Source: Beroe ovata (Eukaryota; Ctenophora; Nuda; Beroida; Beroidae). Taken from it: a stretch of 15,026 nt of DNA. Position numbers and translations under genes: made by a program. Shown here piece after piece: positions 8,038 through 14,990 of this stretch. The number at the start of each line of letters is the position of its first letter. The stretch's first letter is position 1. The stretch is taken from contig CAMPET010000217.1 in the NCBI GenBank assembly GCA_946803715.1, positions 6,078-21,103 on the forward strand. The letters are read 5' to 3'. A model generated the notes under the pieces. It saw only the letters and a program-made list of their open reading frames with translations. It was not told the DNA's origin and did no database searches.

Positions 8038-8295
8038 TTGTAGAATTTTACCCCACCGTCGGTGCGCGCGATTTTCAATCCGCCCCGACCTTGTAGGATT
8101 TCACCCTACCCTTGCTGGCGTGTGGCGGGATTTTAAATTTATCCCCTGCAGATCCGTCGGGGCGGATCCGTCGGGGCGGATTGAAAATCGCGCGCGCACC
8201 GACGGTAGGGTAAAATCCTACAACCCCGACCAGGAATAAAATCCGCCTTGCCAGGGATAAAATCCCGCCAGCAATGGTAGGGTGAAATTCTACAA
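8038..8295 (-). mobile_element. MITE-like element (outer), interrupted by a sister copy
   Basis: Ends TTGTAGAATTTTACCCCACC on the left and, on the reverse strand, TTGTAGAATTTCACCCTACC on the right. It is flanked by the direct repeat GTGTTAATA at 8029-8037 and 8296-8304, a 9-base match that may be an 8-bp target duplication plus one base. Without the nested copy and its target duplication the element is about 117 bp and non-coding. The two ends share about 20 bp, then differ: one continues CTTGCTGGCGGGATTTTATC, the other CCGTCGGTGCGCGCG. Orientation is opposite to the inner copy. Confidence 0.85.
8091..8223 (+). mobile_element. MITE-like element (inner), inserted into 8038-8295
   Basis: 133 bp with ends TTGTAGGATTTCACCCTACC and, reverse strand, TTGTAGGATTTTACCCTACC. 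It is flanked by the perfect 8-bp duplication CCCCGACC at 8083-8090 and 8224-8231. The interior holds a tandem GATCCGTCGGGGCG repeat. No coding capacity, so it would need transposase from elsewhere. It sits within a member of its own family. Confidence 0.88.
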
Positions 8296-8310
8296 GTGTT
8301 AATATAATTT

Positions 8311-8590
8311 CCTGTCGAGAATTTCGTTTCGCACGCGCGCGGCGCTGTGCACACGTCGCGTTGCGCGCCCCTCATTTACTCGGTGATCTAGAAAGTAAAA
8401 AGTCGTAAAAAAACCACGGAGACGCGCAGCGCGCGCGCGGAGTATTTGGGTCAATGACCCAAATACCCAATGGGTCATGCGGCGCAAACCTTGTCGGGCG
8501 CGATGCCAGACCGCTGATGCAAGCCGCGAAGCGGCTTGCGTCTGAGAATAAGTTTGAGCCGCGCGCGCGCGAAACGAAATTCTCGACAGG
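8311..8590. mobile_element. 280-bp GC-rich inverted-repeat element
   Basis: Arms of 33 bp (8311-8343 and 8558-8590), beginning CCTGTCGAGAATTTCGTTTC, match in reverse complement with a single mismatch. The interior has a perfect palindrome GTATTTGGGTCA-A-TGACCCAAATAC (8442-8466), a GCAAGCCGC-GAA-GCGGCTTGC hairpin (8519-8539) and CG-alternating tracts. No clear target-site duplication was found. Base composition is unlike the neighbouring AT-rich spacer. It starts 15 bases after the nested pair of elements. Confidence 0.7.
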
Positions 8591-9045
8591 GTCTATCATC
8601 GATCGACAACGCAAACCAATTCACTAATCAGATTCTCAGCGACTTACATGTTGCATCAGCAGTCTATAGCATTAGCAACTCCAGACAAATAGTGGAATTG
8701 AAAGGCGATACGCGGTTGAATAATACGAAAAGTTATGGGTCACGGTTAAACAAAGAATTACTATAAAAGTAAAACAGAGAGTGAGACGAGATCAAGATGA
8801 CAAGATCAAGATGATATTATTGTAAGATGATATTGTTCATGTTGTAAACATAAGATCAAGTCTGAAGAAAGCTTAAAGTTAACCTTAAGCCACACCCATA
8901 AGCCACTCCCACTCCCACTTCGCAAAATTTAATCTTCATATCTTTATGATTATATCAAACCCCAGCCCCATTTAGAAATCCAAAATGGGAGGGTTATTGT
9001 CTCAATGTCTCATTCCTCGCCACCTCACTTTCATTTCCATAACAG
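8591..9045. other. Spacer, copy A, no gene seen
   Basis: AT-rich DNA with a short GATCAAGATGA repeat near 8791-8830 and nothing else recognisable. It is not matched in copy B; similarity resumes at ACACGTTCGTTCAG (about 9048), just before the enzyme stop codon on the minus strand. Confidence 0.55.
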
Positions 9046-9066
9046 TAACACGTTCGTTCAGCTGTG

Positions 9067-10811
9067 TTACAAGGAGATGGATCCAGCCCTGAAACTACTT
9101 CTCCCCAGCTCCACGTTAACCACGACAGTCCTTCCCTCACTGTGTTCAGCCTGAAAAGAGAACAGTAGAGTGTTGGTGAATGTTGGTGATAATTGTTTGG
9201 AGTTGGTAGTTTACCAGTTTGGTATTATACTTATAGTCCAGAGTGGGTGGGAGATCGAAATTGATCACATAGTCTTTTCAGGCACATTTCAATAGGAGTC
9301 TATTGTTTCGTGCCATCACTTCATTTGTTTGAAATGTCCAGTATATACACTTAGTTTTTTTATAAGAAACTTATCAAAATCCTAGGCTAGAGGTTTCTTA
9401 TTTTTCCGCGATTTTGAGCCTACAAGTTTCTTAACAGTTTCTTATTTCTGTATCCTATAGGAATTTTCGAAACTTACTTGAGCCAACATAGATGTACTAA
9501 ATTTAGTAGTCTATACCATCGGTGTTCTCAAAATGCCGTTCAGAAGTGGCAGATGTATGGTATACGGATAAAAGTGCAGACTGCAGGGGCGGGGGTCTGG
9601 GGGCGCAGCCCCCAGGAGCCAGACGTTTTCTGTAGATAGAATTATCGTTGTACTAGGATTCTGTACACAAATTTGTGAATTTTAGGCTCAAAGTTTCTTA
9701 GTTTCTTAATTGTAAATCAACGGAGTTTCTCAATTTTTCCAGGATCCTAGGCTAAGTTTCTTAAATTTTCAGAAATCCTAGGCTCAGATTCTTATAGAGA
9801 GTTTCTTATTGAAAAAACTGAGTGTAACGCACGAAACAGAGGCTATCACGGCTATCAATGAACCGAATAAAGCCAAATACGTATTTCGGAATCCTGTGCT
9901 TTTTTCCGGAAATATAGCCGCTATTGTATATGGTGTTCCCAGAATATTACAATGGGTAGTTCTCATGATCTCATTACGAGGGATAGAGGAAGAACAAAGG
10001 GCGCATTTGCTTGGAGTTGGAATCTCAGGGATTCAGCATAAACGCTGACCACACTCGTGCAGAGAGAACATCAACTCAAGACTCCTCTATAGACTAGAGG
10101 AGTCATGTTGCCAACATGACTCCTCTAGAGTTGATATCCAACATGATGTTGGATATTATCCAGTGGATACACAAGCTACACAAATATCAACTCTAGTCAT
10201 GTTGGATATTATCCAGCGAATACACAAGCTACAGAAAGGGTGTACTGAAGTGACGGATAGTACGAACCTGCGCACGTCTGAGCACACTCTCAATCTCATC
10301 ATGGGTAGCGTCAGCAGGGATGAGCAGCCCCACAGCCCCGTACCCCTCTGCCACTGTGTGGTATGCTGTGTCTCTGTTCAGTGCACAGGCGGTGTCAGAG
10401 CCCAGCATTCCGGACTGGTCACGCTCAATCTGTCCCCAGGACCCGTCATTGCCTGGTGACAGGTGTCATTATGAAGATGGTGTCAATAAGAGTGGTGTCA
10501 AATGAATCGATCTGAGTAACAGTTTACAGTGGTAACAGTGGGGAACTGAAAATGAACCAGGTATTACTTACCAATGATGGCGATGAATGGTAAGTCGTGT
10601 CTCACTGAGGACTCCACCTCAGCTAGACTGTAACAGGAACTCCCGTCCCCCCACACCACCCACACCTCAGAGGAGGGTGACACCGTCTTGACACCCAGTG
10701 CAAAGCCACCACCCACACCCAGAGTACCGTATGGACCGGGGTCGAGCCAGCGTAGAGGTCGCCGGGGTCGTAGTATCCGTGATGCAGTTCCCACAATGTC
10801 ACCACCGTCAC
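9067..10811 (-). CDS. ILVBL: Acetolactate synthase-like ThDP enzyme, C-terminal exons, copy A (5' truncated at the N)
   Basis: Minus-strand exons 10572-10811, 10268-10452 and 9067-9150 (240, 185 and 84 bp) join in frame to give 168 complete codons and TAA. The first exon reads LRWLDPGPYGTLGVGGGFAL...VVWGDGSSCYSLAEVESS...FIAIIG, the C-terminal thiamine-diphosphate-binding domain of the acetolactate synthase/2-hydroxyacyl-CoA lyase superfamily. The GDG...ND cofactor motif has 24 residues before N, its last glycine codon split by an intron. The end, RTVVVNVELGRSSFRAGSIS, is closest to ILVBL (HACL2), an ER-associated 2-hydroxyacyl-CoA lyase in vertebrates. There is no frameshift or stop. The N-terminal two-thirds are missing: only intron lies between 10812 and the N at 11053, and receptor-flank sequence follows. 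Confidence 0.88.
9350..9822. mobile_element. Insertion of about 470 bp present only in copy A intron
   Basis: Copy B reads straight from GTCCAGTATT into TAACGCACGAAACAG; copy A has about 470 extra bases at that point. The extra DNA is built of AATCCTAGGCT and GTTTCTTA motifs at both sides (9379-9450 and 9684-9811) around a core with a CTGGGGGC-GCA-GCCCCCAG hairpin (about 9597-9615). No coding capacity. It looks like a non-autonomous element of unknown class; exact ends are uncertain and no target duplication was confirmed. Confidence 0.65.
10080..10155. repeat. Overlapping palindromes able to form alternative hairpins
   Basis: GACTCCTCTA (10080-10089) pairs with TAGAGGAGTC (10095-10104). The same right arm is also the start of a 16-bp perfect stem, 10095-10110 with 10112-10127. 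A third palindrome around TCCAACAT-G-ATGTTGGA follows at about 10137-10153. Copy B (14195-14250) keeps a simpler version. Confidence 0.8.
10148..10238. repeat. 53-bp tandem duplication in copy A intron
   Basis: GTTGGATATTATCCAG followed by ATACACAAGCTACA occurs at 10148 and again at 10201 with three differences. Copy B has one copy only. Confidence 0.8.
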
Positions 10812-10921
10812 CTGGACAGAGGGGATGAGCAAATGAAATGCACAGAGGGGATGTGGACAGGGGAGATGAGGTGTGGAAAAGAGGTGAGGGGATGGGGTGT
10901 GGAGGGGATAAGGGAGTCGAG

Positions 10922-10974
10922 GATAGAGGATTCTTTTATAGAATAGAATATATTCTATACAAGAATCCTCTATC
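10922..10974. repeat. 53-bp near-perfect AT-rich hairpin in copy A
   Basis: GATAGAGGATTCTT and TATAGAATA on the left pair with TATTCTATA and AAGAATCCTCTATC on the right. It lies in the intron upstream of the first enzyme exon seen in copy A. The corresponding stretch of copy B lacks it, so it is a small palindromic insertion or a lineage-specific gain. Confidence 0.75.
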
Positions 10975-11025
10975 AATAGATCACATAGGGAATGTAAGCA
11001 GAGACGGGTGATCTCGAGAGATCGC

Positions 11026-11052
11026 ACACACAAACACACACACACACAAACA
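11026..11052. repeat. (CA)n microsatellite ending at the N
   Basis: CACACACAAACACACACACA-type repeat directly before the N. The matching (CA)n in copy B is at 14991-15026 and ends the window. Confidence 0.9.
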
Positions 11053-11053
11053 N
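11053..11053. other. Ambiguous base N, probable assembly join
   Basis: The only non-ACGT base. Left of it is a microsatellite in the enzyme intron; right of it the sequence restarts inside the receptor downstream flank. A join of two contigs at this point is the simplest reading. Confidence 0.75.
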
Positions 11054-11800
11054 GACGTATCACGTTGTTGTCATGACAACCTAAATGTTGTCAGTACACG
11101 TGGTATGATGCGTGACCGCGACCCGATCCCAGTGATGACGTCATAGATAAACAATTCCCGTGACCGAATGGAGAATGGGTTTATTCTTGACGTTATCACT
11201 TTGTATTTTCCGTTTTAGTTTTAAATTTTATTCACCCATACAAAGAATGAGAGACTGTAGCTATCAATAATGTATAACCTGAAACCTTCACGAGTACCAT
11301 ATCTGGGGCAAGTATTATGTTCTGTAAATAGGCGTGATAACCACTTGCGTATTGAGAAGAGAAATGGGGCGTAGGACAGCTTCATCTGTCGGTTGCGACA
11401 CCGTGGGCTGGAATCCGCAACTTCTTGACCTGTGGTGGACAGCGAACCTGCCCTGTCCCCGCTTCTCTTCCCAATAGAGACAATTCAATATTTTGTAAAT
11501 TTTATTCATATTTAAAGCTGTAGTACAGTATTTTATTTATTTTCTGAGCACCTGCAGGCTCTGTCCAATGTATTGTGTTTTACTTTTACTTTTAGTAAAC
11601 AAAGTTGTTTGTTTTTATGTAGTCCGACCGTGGTTTTATGTTTTCTTGATTTAAATCGATGTGATGAATTATTTGTGGTGTTTCGTATTGAAAGTGAAAA
11701 GTTTAACTTTTAGTGTTTATTTCCGATTTGTAACTGGCAGTTTAGATTTTCTGTTTTAAGTTTAGCCTCATTGTATAATAGCGTGTTTCATTTTCAAAGC
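11054..11800. repeat. Downstream flank of the receptor gene, copy B
   Basis: Starts GACGTATCACGTTGTTGTCA and parallels 6932-7640 with offset about 4122 at its start. The receptor stop codon and exon 17 are not present here, so this copy begins about 21 bases past where the stop codon would be. Small indels and substitutions increase to the right. Confidence 0.88.
11351..11475. other. Inverted-repeat segment, copy B
   Basis: ATTG-A-GAAGAGAA (11351-11363) pairs with TTCTCTTC-C-CAAT (11463-11475), extendable by TGGGG with CCCCG. Inside, GTTGCG pairs with CGCAAC and GGACAG with CTGTCC. Counterpart of 7211-7342; the G-C pair closing the 8-bp stem there is A-T here. Confidence 0.5.
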
Positions 11801-11828
11801 CATTTCTCAAGTGACAATAGTGATTATA

Positions 11829-11955
11829 GTAGGATTTCTCCCTACCCTCGCTGGCGGGATTTTACCCCTGATTACGTCGTTACGGTAACTGTAAGGAAAA
11901 TTCCTATACAACTGTTCATATTCATCTAAAGTGGGAAACAGGGAAAACTCTACAA
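11829..11955 (+). mobile_element. MITE-like element, degraded copy
   Basis: GTAGGATTTCTCCCTACC plus CGCTGGCGGGATTTTA on the left, CTCTACAA on the right, 127 bp. Flanks TGATTATA (11821-11828) and GCATTATA (11956-11963) match at 6 of 8, consistent with a decayed target duplication. Same family as 8091-8223. Confidence 0.65.
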
Positions 11956-12369
11956 GCATTATATCGGACTAAAACCGCTGGAGCAAGCCACTCTTAGTCG
12001 TACAAAATCTTATTCTTTGTCTCTTTTTCGGTAAAACAGACATGAATCGACGTATTTTTAGGCGCTGATTCCGAATCACCCCATGTGATGTAGGGTAAAA
12101 AATAAAAGAGCTTCCCTGGAGAGTTGTGGGCGAAAAACTGATTTGGTCACGTGACCAGACATTTTTTCACTTAATCGCGTTTTAGTCCGTTTTAAACCCT
12201 CGGGTTATGGTTTGGGTCAGGGTTAAAGTTTGGAAGTAGATCCCATAGGTTAGGGTTTGGAAATGGATTTGGGATGGGGATGGTCAGGAAACCGAAAAAA
12301 GCCTTTAGTCACGTGACAAAATCAGGGCGATTTTTTAGTAAGAGCCATAGAAATGAATATGGATAAGAA
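11956..12369. other. Spacer, copy B, no gene seen
   Basis: Contains the perfect palindrome GGTCACGTGACC (about 12146-12157) and a second TCACGTGA (about 12309-12316). Between them lies a degenerate G/T-rich tract (GGTTAGGGTTTGG and variants, about 12195-12265). No exon-like sequence; copy A has no counterpart. Confidence 0.55.
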
Positions 12370-12585
12370 TTGTAGGATTTACTGCACCCAACCCTTGCTG
12401 GCGCAGTGGCGCGGCGCGGGATCTTCAATCTTGTTTCTGGCGCAATTGCGTTGATCGACGCAACAATCGATGAACTTGAAGTTGAAGGCGCGCGCGCGAG
12501 AAACAGAGGTCAGATGGAATTTGGCAAATTCCGCCCGAGGGATGAAATCCCGCCAGCAAGGGTATAGTATGGAGCAATCTTACAA
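12370..12585. mobile_element. MITE-like element with two like ends (fold-back form)
   Basis: 216 bp. Left TTGTAGGATTTACTG... CCCTTGCTGGCG; right, reverse strand, TTGTAAGATT...CCCTTGCTGGCG. Both ends are of the same end type, unlike the asymmetric copies. The interior has a GC-rich imperfect hairpin (TTGTTTCTGGCGC to GCGCGCGAGAAACA). No target duplication is visible. Confidence 0.7.
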
Positions 12586-12906
12586 GTCAGAGGGCAACTG
12601 CAAATCTACTGTCTATAAGTATAAATCTGTCTAAATCTATTTCTAATTATTTAATCAACACTCTGTTATCTCATTCTCAATTTATGTAAGTCTTCTGTTT
12701 TCCACTGGCGAAGAACATTAAAGTTAGACATGAAATTGGTGATTAACATTATAACAATGACTTCTTTTCTAATTCATATAATTGATTTTCTTTTGTTGGG
12801 GTTTTCCCTGCCGTCGGCGGCGCGCAATTGTGAATTGTAATTCCGCCACCAGGGATTAAATCCCGCCTGCGCTGCGATGGTATTGTATTTACTATTTGTC
12901 AGATGC

Positions 12907-13136
12907 TTGTAGGATTTCACCCTACCCTTGCTGGCGGGATTTGCCGGATGTTATCTGTCCACTGTTCATATTTCTTGCGCGCGCCTTCATCGAAGGCCAA
13001 AACAGAAGGCCTTCGATGAAGGCGCGCGCGCCGCGCGCAAGAAACAGTGGACAGATAACATCCGGCAAGGCGGGATTTTATCCCTGGCAAGGGATAAAAT
13101 CCGCGCTCGCACCGACGGTAGGGTAAAATCCTACAA
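12907..13136 (+). mobile_element. MITE-like element (inner, young) with internal giant hairpin
   Basis: 230 bp with well-preserved ends TTGTAGGATTTCACCCTACC and, reverse strand, TTGTAGGATTTTACCCTACC. The 8-bp flank GTCAGATG is at 12898-12905 and 13137-13144, with one extra C (12906) on the left. Inserted into 12793-13257. The interior (12941-13068) is a near-perfect long inverted repeat. Confidence 0.87.
12941..13068. repeat. 128-bp long hairpin inside the inner element
   Basis: TTGCCGGATGTTATCTGTCC with ACTGTT...GCGCGCGCCTTCATCGA on the left is repeated in reverse complement on the right up to CCGGCAA. The arms differ by a CATA insertion on the left and extra CG repeats on the right. A related, shorter hairpin is found at about 13150-13230 and a degraded one within 12370-12585. 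Confidence 0.8.
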
Positions 13137-13261
13137 GTCAGATGTTACCTGACCTGTTTCTCGCACGCCTTCGATAATCGATGAAGGCGCGCGCGCCGCG
13201 CGCGAGAAACAATGGTCAGATAAAATCTGACAACGATGGTAGGGAGTAATCCAACGAATTT

Positions 13262-13318
13262 TCTTCTAGTTCTAGTTCTAGTTCTACTTCTTGTTCTACT
13301 GTTCTAGTTAAGCAACTA
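13262..13318. repeat. (TTCTAG)n short tandem repeat
   Basis: TTCTAG/TTCTAC hexamers immediately right of the older element's target duplication. Confidence 0.9.
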
Positions 13319-13628
13319 GATAAGAATTAGGAGTAGAAGTCAGTCCCAAATTTCTTTGTTCCCTTCCCTCGTATTCGTAAGTGAAAACAGAAGACAGATG
13401 AGATGATTTTATTGTTGTATTTAGTTAGTTATACCATGGAGTAGGAGAAAATTTATGCATTATGGGTCACTATCGACTCTGATACGGCACGGGTCTGAAT
13501 AATTATGAAGCTCAACCATAACCCACGCCCGCTCTCGAAGTCGAACTCGAAGTCAAATCTGCCACAAATTGCTAATTTAATTGCGATCAGGGCACTGTCC
13601 CGTTCCTCTCACTCACAGTAAGCTGGAC
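13319..13628 (-). other. Spacer before the copy B enzyme stop codon; likely minus-strand 3' UTR
   Basis: No exon-like sequence. A minus-strand AATAAA (plus TTTATT, about 13407-13412) lies roughly 240 bases downstream of the enzyme stop codon and could be its polyadenylation signal. Similarity to copy A begins at ACACGTTCGTTCAG (about 13627). Confidence 0.5.
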
Positions 13629-13645
13629 ACGTTCGTTCAGCAGTG

Positions 13646-14845
13646 TTACAAGGAGATGGACCCAGCCCTGAAACTACTTCTCCCCAGCTCCACGTTAACC
13701 ACGACAGTCCTTCCCTCACTGTGTTCAGCCTGAAAAGAGAACAATAGAGTGTTGGTGAATGTTGGTGTTTGTAGTTTGAAGTTGGTACTTAGTTTACTAG
13801 TTTGGTATTATAGTCCAGAGTGAGTGGGAGATCGAAAATTGATCGCAGTCTTTTCAGGCACATTTCAATATAGGAGTCCATTGTTTCGTGCCATTACTTC
13901 ATTTGTTGGAAACGTCCAGTATTCGCTATAACGCACGAAACAGAGGCTATCGCTGTCATGATCAACGAACCGAATAAAGCCAAATACGTAAGTATTTAGG
14001 AATCCTGTGCTTTTTCCGGAAATATAGCCGCTATTGTATATGGTGTTCCCAGAATATTACAATCGGTAGCTCTCATGATATCATTATGAGAGATGGAGGT
14101 AGAACAAAGGGCGCATTTGCTTGGAGTTGGAATCTCAGGGATTTAGCACAATCGATGACCACACTGAACACTCGTATAGAGAACATCAACTCAAGATGAG
14201 TCATGTTGCCATCATGACTCCTCTAGAGTTGATATCCAACATGATGTTGGATTGTTGGATATTATCCAGTGGATACACAAGCTACACAAAGTGTGTACTG
14301 AAGTGGAGTGACGGAAAGTACGAACCTGCGCACGTCTGAGCACATTCTCAATCTCATCATGGGTAGCGTCAGCAGGGATGAGCAGCCCCAGAGCCCCGTA
14401 CCCCTCGGCCACTGTGTGGTATGCTGTGTCTCTGTTCAGTGCACAGGCGGTGTCAGAGCCCAGCATGTCGGACTGGTCACGCTCAATCTGTCCCCAGGAC
14501 CCGTCATTGCCTGGTGTCAATAAGATTGGTGTCAAATGAATCGATCTGAGTACCAGTTTACAGTGGTAACAGTGGGTAACAGAAAATGAACCAGGTATCA
14601 CTAACCTATGATGGCGATGAATGGTAAGTCGTGTCTCACTGAGGACTCCACCTCAGCTAGACTGTAACAGCTACTCCCATCCCCCCACACCACCCATACC
14701 TCAGAGGAGGGAGACACCGTCTTGACACCCAGTGCAAAGCCACCACCCACACCCAGAGTACCGTATGGACCGGGGTCGAGCCAGCGTAGAGGTCGCCGGG
14801 GTCGTAGTATCCGGGATGCAGTTCCCACAATGTCACCACCGTCAC
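13646..14845 (-). CDS. ILVBL: Acetolactate synthase-like ThDP enzyme, C-terminal exons, copy B (continues past window end)
   Basis: Minus-strand exons 14606-14845, 14326-14510 and 13646-13729, the same lengths and phases as copy A, 168 complete codons and TAA. The protein has the thiamine-diphosphate-binding region (WLDPGPYGTLGVGGGFAL, then GDG followed after 24 residues by ND), the central segment GSWGQIERDQSDMLGSDTAC and LLIPADATHDEIENVLRRAQ, and the tail GRSSFRAGSISL. The best family match from recall is ILVBL (HACL2); HACL1 is less likely because the end is not a peroxisomal SKL-type signal, and plant or bacterial acetolactate synthase is less likely on the same end region. Upstream exons, including the catalytic-glutamate domain, should lie beyond 15026. 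Against copy A there are three amino-acid differences (N/S, L/V, D/G), all in the middle exon. Confidence 0.88.
13730..14325 (-). other. Enzyme intron between last two exons, copy B (596 bp)
   Basis: Aligns with 9151-10267 but lacks the insertion of about 470 bp and the 53-bp duplication of copy A. It holds the simpler palindrome ATCAACTC...GAGTTGAT (about 14186-14234). Confidence 0.8.
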
Positions 14846-14990
14846 CTGGATAGAGGGGATGAGAAAATGAAATGCACAGAGGGGATGTGGACAGAGGAAA
14901 TGAGGTGTGGAAAAGAGGTGAGGGGATAAGGTGAGGAGGGGATAAGGGGATGAGGTGTGAGTTTCGAGAAGACATGATTGGGATAAGGGA

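Larger units (their letters stand above)
9151..10267 (-). other. Enzyme intron between last two exons, copy A (1117 bp)
   Basis: Acceptor TCTTTTCAG next to the last exon and an unusual GTTCGT donor, both shared with copy B. The copy B intron is only 596 bp; most of the difference is the 9350-9822 insertion, plus a 53-bp tandem duplication near 10148-10238. The rest aligns with 13730-14325. Confidence 0.8.
12793..13257 (-). mobile_element. MITE-like element (outer, diverged) carrying nested copy
   Basis: Left end TTGTTGGGGTTTTCCCTGCC with CGTCGG, right end GGTAGGGAGTAATCCAACGA, flanked by the perfect 8-bp duplication ATTTTCTT at 12785-12792 and 13258-13265. Excluding the nested copy and its target duplication it is about 227 bp. 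It includes a GC-rich palindrome at about 13150-13230 (GTTTCTCGC / GCGAGAAAC; CCTTCGAT / ATCGATGAAGG). Terminal bases have drifted, suggesting it is older than its insert. Confidence 0.8.

Noticed and set aside
8029-8304. Assigning the element family to Mutator-like elements because of a 9-base flank match
   Set aside because: Two other insertions have exactly 8-base duplications, so the ninth base may be chance or part of the element; class left open.
8139-8614. Minus-strand open frames over the nested elements and GC-rich element
   Set aside because: Frames cross element boundaries and palindromes; no recognisable protein family.
9067-10811. Calling copy A of the enzyme a pseudogene
   Set aside because: All three exons, splice sites and the cofactor motif are intact; the loss of 5' exons coincides with the N and is better explained by assembly.
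10698-10946. Plus-strand open frame, repeated at 14732-14929
   Set aside because: It is antisense to the conserved enzyme exon; copy differences are synonymous on the minus strand, showing which strand is coding.
12896-13152. Two overlapping short open frames rich in Arg/Ala
   Set aside because: They translate the inverted repeat inside the inner element; no transposase motif and no start context.
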